Positions 52,508-63,324 of a stretch of 64,000 nt of DNA are shown here, in pieces (within the stretch, counting starts at the first letter, position 1; each line of letters opens with the position of its first letter). The notes beneath the pieces are model-generated. The model was not told the DNA's origin and ran no database searches. It worked only from the letters and a program-made list of their open reading frames with translations. The stretch covers positions 1,240,001-1,304,000 of the forward strand of contig NZ_CP039888.1 of the NCBI RefSeq assembly GCF_005221325.1, in the 5' to 3' direction. The DNA is from Agrobacterium tumefaciens. Lineage in GTDB: Bacteria; Pseudomonadota; Alphaproteobacteria; Rhizobiales; Rhizobiaceae. The position numbers and the translations under genes are program-made.

Positions 52508-52921
52508 CTATGCCGCGCAGGCAGCGCAGAGGCCGCGGATTTCAATGGTGGTCTTTTCCGCCTTGAACTTGCTGTCCTTCACCCAACGCTCCAGACGGTG
52601 ATCGATCTCGTGATCGTGAAACTCCGTCACCTGCCCGCATGATTCACAAATGGCGAATGCCACGGTTCCATGGTGCTGCGAGCAGCATTCGGCCTGCGTA
52701 TGCGTGCAGGCGACAAAGGCGTTGAGGCTTTCCAGCCGGTGAACGAGACCGAATTCCACCAGTTTTTCCAGCGCCCGGTAAACCTGCAGCGGCGCGCGGA
52801 ACCCGTCGTCGCGCAGCTTGTCGAGGATCATATAGGCGCTGAGCGGCTGATGCGCATTTGAGAGGGCGTTCATGACCAGCGACTGGTTCTTGGTGAGGTT
52901 CTGCTGGGTCTGCGCATTCAT
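52508..52921 (-). CDS. zur: Zinc uptake regulator Zur (Fur family)
   Basis: 137 residues. Winged-helix N-terminal domain (ALSNAHQPLSAYMILDKLRD) and a metal-binding C-terminal half: HTHAECCSQHHGTVAF, ICESCGQVTEFHDHEIDH and LCAACAA. The two CxxC pairs make the structural zinc site. With zinc it represses the znu genes. Its start overlaps the znuB stop (ATGA at 52918-52921), so the regulator is the last gene of the operon it controls. Confidence 0.92.
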   Translation of the reverse strand: MNAQTQQNLTKNQSLVMNALSNAHQPLSAYMILDKLRDDGFRAPLQVYRALEKLVEFGLVHRLESLNAFVACTHTQAECCSQHHGTVAFAICESCGQVTEFHDHEIDHRLERWVKDSKFKAEKTTIEIRGLCAACAA

Positions 52922-53736
52922 GGCTTGCCTCCTTCATCCGCGGAGCGGGAAAAACCCGGCGCCGGCAACAGGCTTATAACGAACAGGATCACCGCAGCAA
53001 CCACGATGGACGGGCCGGACGGCGTATCATAGGTGAGAGAGCCGAACAGGCCGCCGACAACGGCGACCGCTCCGATCAGAGAGGCCACGACTGCCATCAC
53101 CTCCGGTGTGCTGGAAAAACGCCGCGCGGTGGCGGCGGGTATGATGAGCAGCGAGGTGATGAGCATGATGCCGACCACCTTCATTGCAATGGCGATCACC
53201 AGCGCCATCAGCAGCGTGAAGATGAGCTTCGCCCGTTCCGGGTTCAACCCCTCGGCTTCCGCCAGCTCTGTATTGACGGTGGAAGCGAGTAACGACCGCC
53301 ACAGGAAGACCATCGAGACGATAACCACCAGCCCGCCGCCCCAGATCAGCGCGATATCGCTGCGCGTCACGGCAAGAATATCACCGAACAGGAACGAGAC
53401 GAGATCGATGCGCACCCAGCTCATGAAGGCGACGATGACAAGGCCGATCGCCAGCGCCGAATGGGACAGGATACCAAGCAGCGCATCGGAAGAAAGCGCC
53501 TGCCGCCGCTGCAGGAAAATCAACAGGATGGAAACGGCGGACGCCACCAGAAAAACGCTGACGATGAGGTTGAGCTGCAACAGCAACGAGAGCGCCACGC
53601 CGAGCAGCGCCGAATGGGCCATGGTGTCGCCGAAATAGGCCATGCGCCGCCAGACGACAAAACAGCCGAGAGGGCCGGCGGTAAGCGCGACACCGATGCC
53701 GGCGACCATGGCGCGAATGAAGAAATCGTCAAACAT
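52918..53736 (-). CDS. znuB: Zinc ABC transporter permease ZnuB
   Basis: 272 residues from the ATG at 53736 (MFDDFFIRAMVAGIGVALT). Seven or eight membrane helices, with the permease motif GPLGCFVVWRRMAYFGDTMA and SALLGVALSLLLQLNL; YDTPSGPSIVVAAVILFVIS near the end. It forms the channel for Zn2+ with ZnuC. An upstream in-frame extension is His/Met-rich noise lying inside znuC and is rejected. Overlaps znuC by 8 bp. Confidence 0.93.
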   Translation of the reverse strand: MFDDFFIRAMVAGIGVALTAGPLGCFVVWRRMAYFGDTMAHSALLGVALSLLLQLNLIVSVFLVASAVSILLIFLQRRQALSSDALLGILSHSALAIGLVIVAFMSWVRIDLVSFLFGDILAVTRSDIALIWGGGLVVIVSMVFLWRSLLASTVNTELAEAEGLNPERAKLIFTLLMALVIAIAMKVVGIMLITSLLIIPAATARRFSSTPEVMAVVASLIGAVAVVGGLFGSLTYDTPSGPSIVVAAVILFVISLLPAPGFSRSADEGGKP

Positions 53737-54673
53737 GGCGTTCTCCCTGCCGCTGGTCGTGGGGTGCGTGGTCTCCATGGTCATGGTCATGGTCATGGTC
53801 TTGGCCGCAGCCGCATTCGCCATGCTCATCCTGGTCGTGCCCATGGTCATGATGATGATCATGCCCGTGATGATGCCCATCCTCGGGATGGCAATGGTTC
53901 GTCACCGTTCCATCCGCATGCTGCACACGGCCATCCGGCAGATGGGTGTGATCGTGATGGTGGCTATAGACCGCCAGCGCCTTGGCCGCCGTGCCGCCGA
54001 ACAGCCGCATATATTCCGGGCTCTGGCTCACCGCCTGCGGCGTGCCGCGGCAGCAGACATGGCCGTTCAGGCAGATCACGGTATCGGTTTCCGCCATCAC
54101 CACATGCAGGTCATGCGAGATTAACAAAATTCCGCAATTATTTGAATTTCTGATGTTTTTGATAAGATCATAAAGCGCGATCTCGCCGGAAAAGTCGACA
54201 CCCTGCACAGGCTCGTCGAGAACCAGCAGATCGGGCTTGCGGGCAATCGCGCGAGCCAGAAGCGCCCGCTGGAACTCGCCGCCGGAAAGATGCTGCACCT
54301 CGGCATTGGCCAGATGCGCGATGCCTGTCGCATTGAGTGCCGCATCAATTTCACGGGCGGCAAGCGGCCCGGTCAGCGTCATCAGCCGCCGCACGGAAAG
54401 CGGCATGGTCCAGTCCACCGAAAGCTTCTGCGGCACATAACCAACGCGCAGACCGGCCTTGCGCGCGACCTTGCCTTCGCTCGGTTTCAGCACGCCGATC
54501 GCCATTTTCGCGCTAGTGGATTTGCCGGAGCCGTTCGGGCCGATCAGCGTGACGATCTCGCCTTTGCTGACGGAAAACTCCACGCCGCGCACCAGCCAGC
54601 GGCCGTTGCGTTGCACGCCGGCATTGGCAAGGGAAACCAGTATTTTGTTGCCCTCAGGGGCTGAGTGAAGCAT
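53729..54673 (-). CDS. znuC: Zinc ABC transporter ATP-binding protein ZnuC with His-rich tail
   Basis: 314 residues. Walker A LIGPNGSGKSTSAKMAIG, signature LSGGEFQRALLARAIA, Walker B LLVLDEPVQGVD and switch His in LLISHDLH. The C-terminal ~75 residues are extremely rich in His and Asp (HHHGHDHHHDHGHDQDEHG) with CGCG, probably storing or sensing zinc. Codons for IKNIRNSNNCGILLIS come from an odd AT-rich patch (54120-54175). Divergent from znuA across the Zur site. Confidence 0.92.
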   Translation of the reverse strand: MLHSAPEGNKILVSLANAGVQRNGRWLVRGVEFSVSKGEIVTLIGPNGSGKSTSAKMAIGVLKPSEGKVARKAGLRVGYVPQKLSVDWTMPLSVRRLMTLTGPLAAREIDAALNATGIAHLANAEVQHLSGGEFQRALLARAIARKPDLLVLDEPVQGVDFSGEIALYDLIKNIRNSNNCGILLISHDLHVVMAETDTVICLNGHVCCRGTPQAVSQSPEYMRLFGGTAAKALAVYSHHHDHTHLPDGRVQHADGTVTNHCHPEDGHHHGHDHHHDHGHDQDEHGECGCGQDHDHDHDHGDHAPHDQRQGERHV

Positions 54674-54706
54674 GGGATTGTCCGTTCGGCGATGTTGCCT
54701 ACCGCT

Positions 54707-54747
54707 ATTGCATACGTTATAGAGTTACGCAATAAATGTAATAACAT
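54707..54747. promoter_or_regulatory. Candidate Zur operator between znuC and znuA
   Basis: Two palindromes: an imperfect 27-bp one ending ATTGC/GCAAT, centred at 54720, and ATGT-AATA-ACAT at 54736-54747. Both are AT-rich, as known Zur boxes are, and they cover the divergent promoter region. Confidence 0.55.
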
Positions 54748-54777
54748 AACTATACTTGTTCAAGTGGAGTGCATTTC

Positions 54778-55767
54778 ATGAAATCGATCCTGATCCCGCT
54801 CATGGCGTCGGTGGCAATAGCGGCCGCCGCTTCGGGGGCCACCGCCGCGCCCGATGTCGTGGTCTCGATCAAGCCTGTCCACTCCCTCGTTGCAGCCATC
54901 ATGAAAGGCGTGGGCGAACCACAGCTGATAGTCGACGGCGCGGCCTCGCCGCACACCTATAATCTACGGCCCTCCAATGCGCGCAAGCTCGAAAAGGCTG
55001 ATGTGGTGTTCTGGGTCGGGCCCGGACTGGAAGTCTTCCTGCAAAAGCCGCTGGAGGCACTGGCCAGCAAGGCGACCGTGGTGGAACTGGACGATGCCAA
55101 GGGTCTCGAGAAACTGCCCTTCCGCGAAGGCGGCCCGTTCGAAGCACATGACCATGGCGAAGAAGACCACGAGGCGCATGACGGCCACACCGAAGGCGAA
55201 GGTGCGCATGATCACGCACACGACCATGCCGATGCCGAGGAGCACGAGCACGGCGCCTATGACACCCATCTCTGGCTGGACCCCGCCAACGCCAAGGCCA
55301 TGGCCCAGGCGATCGAAACGGCGCTGATTGCGGCCGATGCCGGCAATGCCGCGACCTACCAGGCCAACACCAAGAAGCTGATCGATGATCTAGATGCGCT
55401 CGACGCCGAAGTCTCTGAGACGGTGAAGCCGGTAAAGGACAAGCCCTTCATCGTCTTCCACGATGCCTATCAATATTTCGAGCACCGTTATGGCGTGAAA
55501 ACCGCAGGATCGATCACCGTCAGCCCCGAAACCCTGCCGGGTGCGGATCGCGTCAAACAGATGCAGGAGAAGGTTCGTCAGCTGGGCGCGACCTGCGTTT
55601 TCGCCGAACCGCAATTCGAGCCGAAACTGGTCTCGGTCATCACCGAAGGCACGGCAGCGAAATCGGCAACGCTCGATCCGGAAGCGGCGACACTGGAGCC
55701 CGGCCCCGATCTTTATTTCAAGCTGATGCGCGGCATTGCCGGTTCGCTCAAGAACTGCCTGTCCTGA
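54778..55767 (+). CDS. znuA: Zinc ABC transporter substrate-binding protein ZnuA
   Basis: 329 residues from the ATG at 54778 (GGAG eight bases upstream); an in-frame GTG lies at 54769. Signal peptide MKSILIPLMASVAIAAAASG...AAP. Zinc ligands and loop: DGAASPHTYNLRPSNARKLE, a long His/Asp/Glu-rich loop (residues ~118-160: HDHGEEDHEAHDGHTEGEG), then AYDTHLWLDPANAKA and FHDAYQYFEHRYG. It captures Zn2+ in the periplasm for ZnuBC. Confidence 0.94.
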   Translation: MKSILIPLMASVAIAAAASGATAAPDVVVSIKPVHSLVAAIMKGVGEPQLIVDGAASPHTYNLRPSNARKLEKADVVFWVGPGLEVFLQKPLEALASKATVVELDDAKGLEKLPFREGGPFEAHDHGEEDHEAHDGHTEGEGAHDHAHDHADAEEHEHGAYDTHLWLDPANAKAMAQAIETALIAADAGNAATYQANTKKLIDDLDALDAEVSETVKPVKDKPFIVFHDAYQYFEHRYGVKTAGSITVSPETLPGADRVKQMQEKVRQLGATCVFAEPQFEPKLVSVITEGTAAKSATLDPEAATLEPGPDLYFKLMRGIAGSLKNCLS

Positions 55768-55822
55768 CACGAACTCCGTCGCCGTCATTCCGGCCTTGAG
55801 CCAATCTTACCGGAGAGCTGGC

Positions 55823-57377
<1,555 letters not shown>

Positions 57378-59861
57378 ATGATTTCTTCCTCCACGCCCGA
57401 AACCGTCATCGATCTGGCCGGGCTCTGGCGCCTGGCCTCGGCGGAAGGAGACCATGCCACCGAGCTTTCCATTCCCGGCGATATTCACTCCGCGCTCAAA
57501 AATGCCGGCATCATTCCCGACCCCTATCACGGCGCCAATGAGAAGGCCGTGCAATGGGTCGCACAGCAGGACTGGATCATCGAGCGGACCTTCATCCTTG
57601 ATGATGCCGAGACGAGCTGGTATCTCGATATCGATTATCTCGACACGGTCGCCATCGTCTTCGTCAACGACATCCCGATCTTGAGCGCCGACAATTGCTT
57701 CCGCCGTTATCGGCCCGATATTTCCCGTGCCGTGCGGCCGGGTGAAAACACCATCCGCATCCACTTCCACTCCAACATCACGGCCGGCGCAGAGCGGCAG
57801 GCGCGGCAGCCTTTCTACATTCCCTATCACCCAGGCAACTCGCCGATCGCCAATGGTAACATGCTACGCAAGCCGCAATGCCATTTCGGCTGGGACTGGA
57901 ACATCGCCATTGCGCCGCTTGGCCTTTACGGCAAAATCCTGCTGAAACGGCTGGATACCGCCCGCATCGAACACGTCGTCACCTCGCAGCACCATGCCGA
58001 AGGCGGCGTCGAGCTGCATGTGGCCGTCACGCTCTTTGCCGAGGGACCGGCAAGCCTGCCGGTCTATCTTTCGCTGGGCGATGAAAGGCTGCGGCTGGAT
58101 TGCGGCGTCGGCGCAGGCGAAACGGTGGTTCGCCATGTCTTCTTCGTGGAAAATCCCGACCTCTGGTGGCCGGCCGGTAGTGGCGAGCAGACGCTCTACA
58201 CGCTCACGGTGGAACTGCCTGACGAAACCGTCACCCGCCAGATAGGCTTCAGAACCATCGAACTGCTGACGGACAAGGATGAGGCCGGCAGCCGTTTCGC
58301 TTTCCGCATCAATGGCCGGGAAATCTTCTGCCGCGGCGCCAACTGGATTCCGGCCGACGCGCTCTATTCGCTGACCAGCCGGCAAAAGACCGAAGACCTT
58401 CTCTGCTCCGCGGTCGAGGCCAATATGAACATGATCCGCGTCTGGGGCGGCGGATTTTATGAGGAAGACTGGTTCTACGATCTCTGCGACCGTCTCGGCC
58501 TTCTGGTCTGGCAGGATTTCATGTTCGCCTGCAATCTCTATCCCTGCAGCGAGGACTTCCTCGACAATGTCGAACACGAGGTCGATTACCAGGTGAAACG
58601 CCTGTCCTCTCACCCTTCCATCGCGCTCTGGTGCGGTGATAACGAGCTGGTGGGCGCGCTGACCTGGTTCGATGAATCCCGCAATAATCGCGACCGCTAT
58701 CTCGTGGCTTATGACCGCTTGAATCGCATCATCAAAAGAGCCCTGAAAAAAGCCTCTCCCGAAGCGCTCTGGTGGCCATCGAGCCCCGCCTCGGGTTATC
58801 TCGATTATGGCGATGCCTGGCATGCGGATGGTTCCGGTGACATGCACTACTGGTCCGTCTGGCACGAGAACAAATCCTTCGACAATTATCGTTCGGTGAA
58901 ACCGCGTTTCTGCTCAGAATTCGGTTTCCAGTCCTACACGTCGATGCCGGTCATCCGCACCTATGCGGAAGACAAGGACATGAACATCGCCTCCCCGGTC
59001 ATCGAGCTGCACCAGAAGAATGTCGGCGGCAATGAGCGGATTGCCGGCACCATGTTCCGCTATTTCCGCTTCCCCAGGGATTTCGAAAACTTCGTTTACC
59101 TCAGCCAGGTCCAGCAGGCGCTGGCCATCCGCACCGCCGTGGATTACTGGCGTTCGCTGAAACCCCATTGCATGGGCACGCTTTACTGGCAGCTGAACGA
59201 TACCTGGCCGGTGGCCTCATGGTCGAGCCTCGATTATGGTGGCGGCTGGAAGGCGCTGCATTATGCCGCCCGCCGGTTCTTCCAGCCGGTCACGGTCTCG
59301 GCCATCCCTTCGGAAGATGGACGCCGGGTGAATTTCTCCATGGTCAACGACACGGCGGAGGATGTCGAGATCGACATGAATATCGTCGCGCTCACCATGG
59401 ACGGCAACCGCGTGCCGCTAAAATCCGCCAATGGCACATGCACGAGCGACAAGGCCGCGACACTGACCGATATCGACATGGACGCCCTGCCTGATGGCGC
59501 CATCCTTGCCTGGAACTTCATTGCCTCCAATGGCATGACCGGCGAAGGCCATCATGTGCGCGACACCTACAAGGCGCTGGAGCTTCAGCCGGCCGGGCTG
59601 GAATTTTCCGTCGGTCCGCTGAAAAACGGCCAGTTTGAAATCGATGTCACCGCCGCAGGTCTCGCGCTCTTCGTCATGCTGGAGGCAGACCAGCCCGGAC
59701 GTTATTCGGATAATCTCTTCGATCTTGCCGCCGGCGAAACGCGTCGCATCATCTTCACCCCGAAGACAACCGGCCCTCAGCCGCATTTCCGCATCTTCGA
59801 TCTTCATACCTGCCAATCCTCGCCCAATCCCAGCATTGAAACGAGGCGGATAAAGGCATAA
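57378..59861 (+). CDS. Glycoside hydrolase family 2 beta-mannosidase
   Basis: 827 residues from the ATG at 57378 (AGGG upstream); a second ATG lies at 57363. Sugar-binding and immunoglobulin-like domains come first (LAGLWRLASAEGDHATELSI), then the TIM barrel with CRGANWIPADALYS, the acid/base Glu in ALWCGDNELVGAL and the nucleophile Glu in KPRFCSEFGFQSYTS. The pattern matches GH2 mannosidases, which release terminal beta-mannose. No signal peptide, so it acts in the cytosol on imported oligosaccharides. Precedes an aldo/keto reductase. Confidence 0.9.
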   Translation: MISSSTPETVIDLAGLWRLASAEGDHATELSIPGDIHSALKNAGIIPDPYHGANEKAVQWVAQQDWIIERTFILDDAETSWYLDIDYLDTVAIVFVNDIPILSADNCFRRYRPDISRAVRPGENTIRIHFHSNITAGAERQARQPFYIPYHPGNSPIANGNMLRKPQCHFGWDWNIAIAPLGLYGKILLKRLDTARIEHVVTSQHHAEGGVELHVAVTLFAEGPASLPVYLSLGDERLRLDCGVGAGETVVRHVFFVENPDLWWPAGSGEQTLYTLTVELPDETVTRQIGFRTIELLTDKDEAGSRFAFRINGREIFCRGANWIPADALYSLTSRQKTEDLLCSAVEANMNMIRVWGGGFYEEDWFYDLCDRLGLLVWQDFMFACNLYPCSEDFLDNVEHEVDYQVKRLSSHPSIALWCGDNELVGALTWFDESRNNRDRYLVAYDRLNRIIKRALKKASPEALWWPSSPASGYLDYGDAWHADGSGDMHYWSVWHENKSFDNYRSVKPRFCSEFGFQSYTSMPVIRTYAEDKDMNIASPVIELHQKNVGGNERIAGTMFRYFRFPRDFENFVYLSQVQQALAIRTAVDYWRSLKPHCMGTLYWQLNDTWPVASWSSLDYGGGWKALHYAARRFFQPVTVSAIPSEDGRRVNFSMVNDTAEDVEIDMNIVALTMDGNRVPLKSANGTCTSDKAATLTDIDMDALPDGAILAWNFIASNGMTGEGHHVRDTYKALELQPAGLEFSVGPLKNGQFEIDVTAAGLALFVMLEADQPGRYSDNLFDLAAGETRRIIFTPKTTGPQPHFRIFDLHTCQSSPNPSIETRRIKA

Positions 59862-59963
59862 CCATCACTCAACAGAAGGACGGGCGCCACGCGCCTGCCA
59901 TCGTCTATTCAAAGGGTTGCCGGGTTCTCCGGCAGCCAGTTATCAGCAAGTGGAGGAAGACCC

Positions 59964-60995
59964 ATGGTTTGGCAACCGGCCGAAAACCGATACGCATCCA
60001 TGAAATACAATCATTGCGGCAAGACCGGCCTGAAACTGCCGGCGATTTCGCTGGGGCTCTGGCACAATTTCGGCAATGATACGCCGCACCAGACCAAACA
60101 GGCCATTTGCCGCCGGGCCTTCGATCTCGGCATCACCCATTTCGATCTCGCCAACAATTACGGCCCGCCGCCCGGCAGCGCCGAAACCGCCTTCGGCGAA
60201 ATCCTGAAGACGGATTTCCGAGGCTACCGCGATGAGATGATCATCTCCTCCAAGGCCGGTTACAACATGTGGCCCGGCCCCTATGGCGAATGGGGCAGCC
60301 GCAAATATCTGATATCGTCCTGCGACCAGAGCCTGAAGCGCATGGGGCTGGACTACGTCGATATATTCTACTCCCACCGTTTCGACCCCAACACACCGCT
60401 TGAGGAAACCTGCGGCGCGCTGGACCAGATCGTGCGCTCCGGCAAGGCGCTGTATGTCGGCATCTCCTCCTACAATTCGAAGCGCACGCGTGAGGCCGCC
60501 GCGATCCTGAAAGATCTCGGCACGCCCTGCATCATCCACCAGCCGAGCTATTCGATGATCAACCGCTGGATCGAGGAAGACGGTCTTGTCGATACGCTGG
60601 AAGAACTCGGCATCGGCTCCATCGTCTTCTCGCCGCTGGCGCAGGGCATGCTGACCACGAAATATCTCGGCGGCGTGCCGGAAGGCAGCCGTGCATCGCA
60701 GAGCAAGTCGCTGAACCCTGCCTTTCTCAACGAGCGCAATGTTGAGAACATCCGCGCGCTTAACCGGATTGCCGAGCGGCGCGGCCAGACGCTGGCGCAG
60801 ATGGCGATTGCCTGGGTCCTGCGCGGCGGCCGCATCACCTCGGCACTCATCGGTGCAAGCCGTGTCGAACAGGTCGAGGATTGCGTGAAGGCACTCGACA
60901 ATGCGGATTTCTCTGCCGAGGAACTGGCCGAAATCGACGGTTACGCCAAGGACGCGGATATCAATCTCTGGGCAAAATCAGCCGAACGTGTTTGA
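59964..60995 (+). CDS. Aldo/keto reductase (YghZ/MgrA type)
   Basis: 343 residues, NADPH-dependent TIM-barrel reductase. Catalytic set: THFDLANNYGPPPGSAE (Asp, Tyr), MIISSKAGYNMWPGPYGEWG (Lys) and DIFYSHRFDPNTPLEETCGA (His); cofactor end SALIGASRVEQVEDCVKALD. Closest known type reduces L-glyceraldehyde 3-phosphate or methylglyoxal. GTGGAGGAAG lies upstream. It follows the beta-mannosidase and may act in the same sugar pathway, though this is inference. Confidence 0.9.
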   Translation: MVWQPAENRYASMKYNHCGKTGLKLPAISLGLWHNFGNDTPHQTKQAICRRAFDLGITHFDLANNYGPPPGSAETAFGEILKTDFRGYRDEMIISSKAGYNMWPGPYGEWGSRKYLISSCDQSLKRMGLDYVDIFYSHRFDPNTPLEETCGALDQIVRSGKALYVGISSYNSKRTREAAAILKDLGTPCIIHQPSYSMINRWIEEDGLVDTLEELGIGSIVFSPLAQGMLTTKYLGGVPEGSRASQSKSLNPAFLNERNVENIRALNRIAERRGQTLAQMAIAWVLRGGRITSALIGASRVEQVEDCVKALDNADFSAEELAEIDGYAKDADINLWAKSAERV

Positions 60996-61187
60996 TATTT
61001 GAAACAGGCTGCCCGGTATCCGCCGGGCGGTCTGATCACCTCAAAAATCGAACTAAAATCTCCAACTGAAAGATTAACATCCCAACCTAACCGTTAATAA
61101 CCATTACATAAATGTAATTTTAAATTCAGTTTCCGTTCATTAGTTTATTCGTAAGTTCTCCTCATCGAAACACGAGAGGAAACTTCC
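60996..61187. other. Intergenic, AT-rich
   Basis: About 190 bases, AT-rich around 61060-61145, presumably the promoter of the RcnB-like gene (CACGAGAGGAAAC just before its ATG). No other element seen. Confidence 0.4.
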
Positions 61188-61511
61188 ATGAAAAAGTTCG
61201 TCACCATTCTTCTGGCAGCCACCGTTCTTGCAGCTCCGATGGCCCAGGCTCAAAGCCGCCACGACGATCGCCATCGCGGCGTCACCGTCGAGCGTCACGT
61301 CACCAAGAAGGTCATCGTCAAAAAGCATCGCTGGGACCGTGGCCAGCGCCTGTCTGCGGGCGAACGCCGTCATACGGTCGATCGCCGCGACTATCGCCGT
61401 TACCGCCTTGCCGAGCCGCGTCGCGACCAGCGCTGGGTGCGCGTCGATAACCAGTTCCTGCTCATCAACGCCGTCAGCGGCCTGATCGTCGGCCTTGCCG
61501 CCGCTCGCTGA
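61188..61511 (+). CDS. RcnB-like small periplasmic protein
   Basis: 107 residues with a signal peptide (MKKFVTILLAATVLAAPMAQ) and a basic, His/Arg-rich mature part (KKVIVKKHRWDRGQRLSAGE, RRDYRRYRLAEPRRDQRWVR, VDNQFLLINAVSGLIVGLA). The pattern matches RcnB family proteins, linked in E. coli to Ni/Co homeostasis. Alone, closed by a bidirectional terminator. Confidence 0.82.
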   Translation: MKKFVTILLAATVLAAPMAQAQSRHDDRHRGVTVERHVTKKVIVKKHRWDRGQRLSAGERRHTVDRRDYRRYRLAEPRRDQRWVRVDNQFLLINAVSGLIVGLAAAR

Positions 61512-61531
61512 GTAAACCCATAGCCGAATGG

Positions 61532-61558
61532 AAAAGGCCCGCTTTACGCGGGCCTTTT
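61532..61558. terminator. Bidirectional terminator between RcnB-like gene and gnd
   Basis: AAAAGGCCCGC-TTTAC-GCGGGCCTTTT, an 11-bp stem with A- and T-runs on both sides. Confidence 0.88.
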
Positions 61559-61579
61559 GTCGTTTATCGTTTCAGCCGA

Positions 61580-63025
61580 TCAGAAAATGTCGGCGCCGCT
61601 GCCCCATGGGCCGTGCGGCTTGTCCACACCGTCGGTACGTTCGAAACCATGCGCACCGAAAAAGTCGCGCTGTGCCTGGATGAGGTTGGCGCTGCCGCGG
61701 CCACGGCGATAGGCGTCGAAATAGCCGAGCGCCGAAGCCAGCGCCGAAACCGGCAGGCCAGACAGGACGGCGAAGGAAACCACGCGGCGCAACGGCGCAT
61801 CTGTATCCTTGACGATGCCGGAGAAAGCAGGCGTCACGATGAGGTTGGCCACATGCGGGTCCTTGGTGAAGGCCGAGGTGATCTCATCGAGGAATTCCGA
61901 ACGGATGATGCAGCCGGCGCGCCAGATGCGGGCGATCGTCGGCATCGGCAGGTTCCAGTTGAATTCCTTGGAAGCGGCCGACATGACGGCGAAGCCCTGC
62001 GCATAGGCACCGACCTTGGCGGCGAGAAGCGCGCTTTCGAGATCAGCGATAAACGCCTTTTTGTCGGCGGGTGCTGCTGCAAGCGTCGGCAGGCCGAAGA
62101 TTTTCTCGGCAGCCTCGCGCTCATCCTTCTGCGACGACAGGATACGGGCAGCCACGGCCGCCTCGATGGCGGTTGCGGCGACGCCCATGTTCTGCGCCTC
62201 GATGACCGACCACTTGCCGGTGCCCTTCTGGCCGGCCTTGTCGAGGATCAGATCGACCATCGGCTTGCCGGTGATCGGATCGGCGGCGCGCAGGACCTTT
62301 TCGGTGATCTCGATCAGGTAGGAATTCAGGCGACCCTTGTTCCATTCGGCGAACACATCGGCGATTTCGACGGCGCTCATGCCAAGGCCATCACGCAGGA
62401 TGCCATAGATTTCGGCGATCATCTGCATGTCGGCATATTCGATACCGTTATGGATGGTCTTGACAAAATGGCCTGCACCGTCATTGCCGAGCCATGCCAC
62501 GCACGGATCGTCATTATACTTGGCGGAAATGGAGGTCAGCACTTTCTCGACGCGCTTCCAGCTATCCTCTGTGCCGCCAACCATGATCGATGGTCCGTGG
62601 CGCGCGCCTTCTTCGCCGCCGGATACGCCCATGCCGATAAAGGTCAGCCCGCTGTCCTTCAGATTATCGAAACGGCGGATCGTATCGCGGAAGTTGGCGT
62701 TGCCGGCATCGATCATGATGTCGCCATTGGCCAGATGCGGTTTCAGGATTTCCATCTGCTGATCGACCGGATCGCCGGCCTTGATCATGATGATGATCGG
62801 GCGCGGAGGACGAATGGCGGCGACGAATTCCTCGATGGTTTCGCAAGGGATCAACTGACCCTGCAATTCACCCGCCTCGGCGTAGAATTTTTTCGTCGCT
62901 TCAGGGGTTCGGTTGAATACGGCAATCTTGTTGCCCTTTTCCGCGATGTTCAACGCCAGGTTCGAGCCCATGACGCCGAGACCGATCAAACCGATTTCTG
63001 CCTGTTCCAAGGGATGTGCCTCCAT
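61580..63025 (-). CDS. gnd: 6-phosphogluconate dehydrogenase, decarboxylating
   Basis: 481 residues from the ATG at 63025. NADP-binding IGLIGLGVMGSNLALNIAEK; the conserved GMGVSGGEEGARHGPSIMVGG, the substrate site HNGIEYADMQMIAEIYGIL and the C-terminal GSGADIF region complete the long homodimeric form. It oxidises 6-phosphogluconate to ribulose 5-phosphate in the pentose phosphate pathway. Monocistronic. Confidence 0.96.
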   Translation of the reverse strand: MEAHPLEQAEIGLIGLGVMGSNLALNIAEKGNKIAVFNRTPEATKKFYAEAGELQGQLIPCETIEEFVAAIRPPRPIIIMIKAGDPVDQQMEILKPHLANGDIMIDAGNANFRDTIRRFDNLKDSGLTFIGMGVSGGEEGARHGPSIMVGGTEDSWKRVEKVLTSISAKYNDDPCVAWLGNDGAGHFVKTIHNGIEYADMQMIAEIYGILRDGLGMSAVEIADVFAEWNKGRLNSYLIEITEKVLRAADPITGKPMVDLILDKAGQKGTGKWSVIEAQNMGVAATAIEAAVAARILSSQKDEREAAEKIFGLPTLAAAPADKKAFIADLESALLAAKVGAYAQGFAVMSAASKEFNWNLPMPTIARIWRAGCIIRSEFLDEITSAFTKDPHVANLIVTPAFSGIVKDTDAPLRRVVSFAVLSGLPVSALASALGYFDAYRRGRGSANLIQAQRDFFGAHGFERTDGVDKPHGPWGSGADIF

Positions 63026-63162
63026 CTTGCTTTTTGGTGGTCGTGTTGTGGCACTGTAATCACCAAACGGCAAGGCTGGGGGCGACTGAAACGATTAAAT
63101 TTTGATGACGCAAATCAGCTTTGCATATTTGCGACAGGTCGAGGCAACACTCGCGCCTGCCC

Positions 63163-63324
63163 TCAAGATGATGGCCGGGGCCGGTCATCGCCATCGTCTA
63201 TAACCCGCCAGGCCGCGCCCTCCATGTCCTCATATTGACCTGAGCGTACCGACCAGAGGAATGCGAAAAGCCCGAGCGCGCCCAGGAACAGCGCAACGGG
63301 AATGAGATAGATCAGCATGTTCAT
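63163..63324 (-). CDS. ccoS: Cbb3-type cytochrome oxidase assembly protein CcoS
   Basis: 53 residues: one membrane helix (MLIYLIPVALFLGALGLFAF) followed by the family's short conserved segment LWSVRSGQYEDMEGAAWRVI. CcoS is required for cofactor insertion into cbb3 oxidase. Its start overlaps the stop of the P-type ATPase gene upstream by 4 bp, the normal fixI-fixS (ccoI-ccoS) order. Found by motif, as it is very short. Confidence 0.9.
   Translation of the reverse strand: MNMLIYLIPVALFLGALGLFAFLWSVRSGQYEDMEGAAWRVIDDGDDRPRPSS

Noticed and set aside
53461..54153. Plus-strand frame with His/Gly-rich translation over znuB/znuC
   Set aside because: It is the mirror of the His-rich znuC tail codons, not an independent metal-binding gene.
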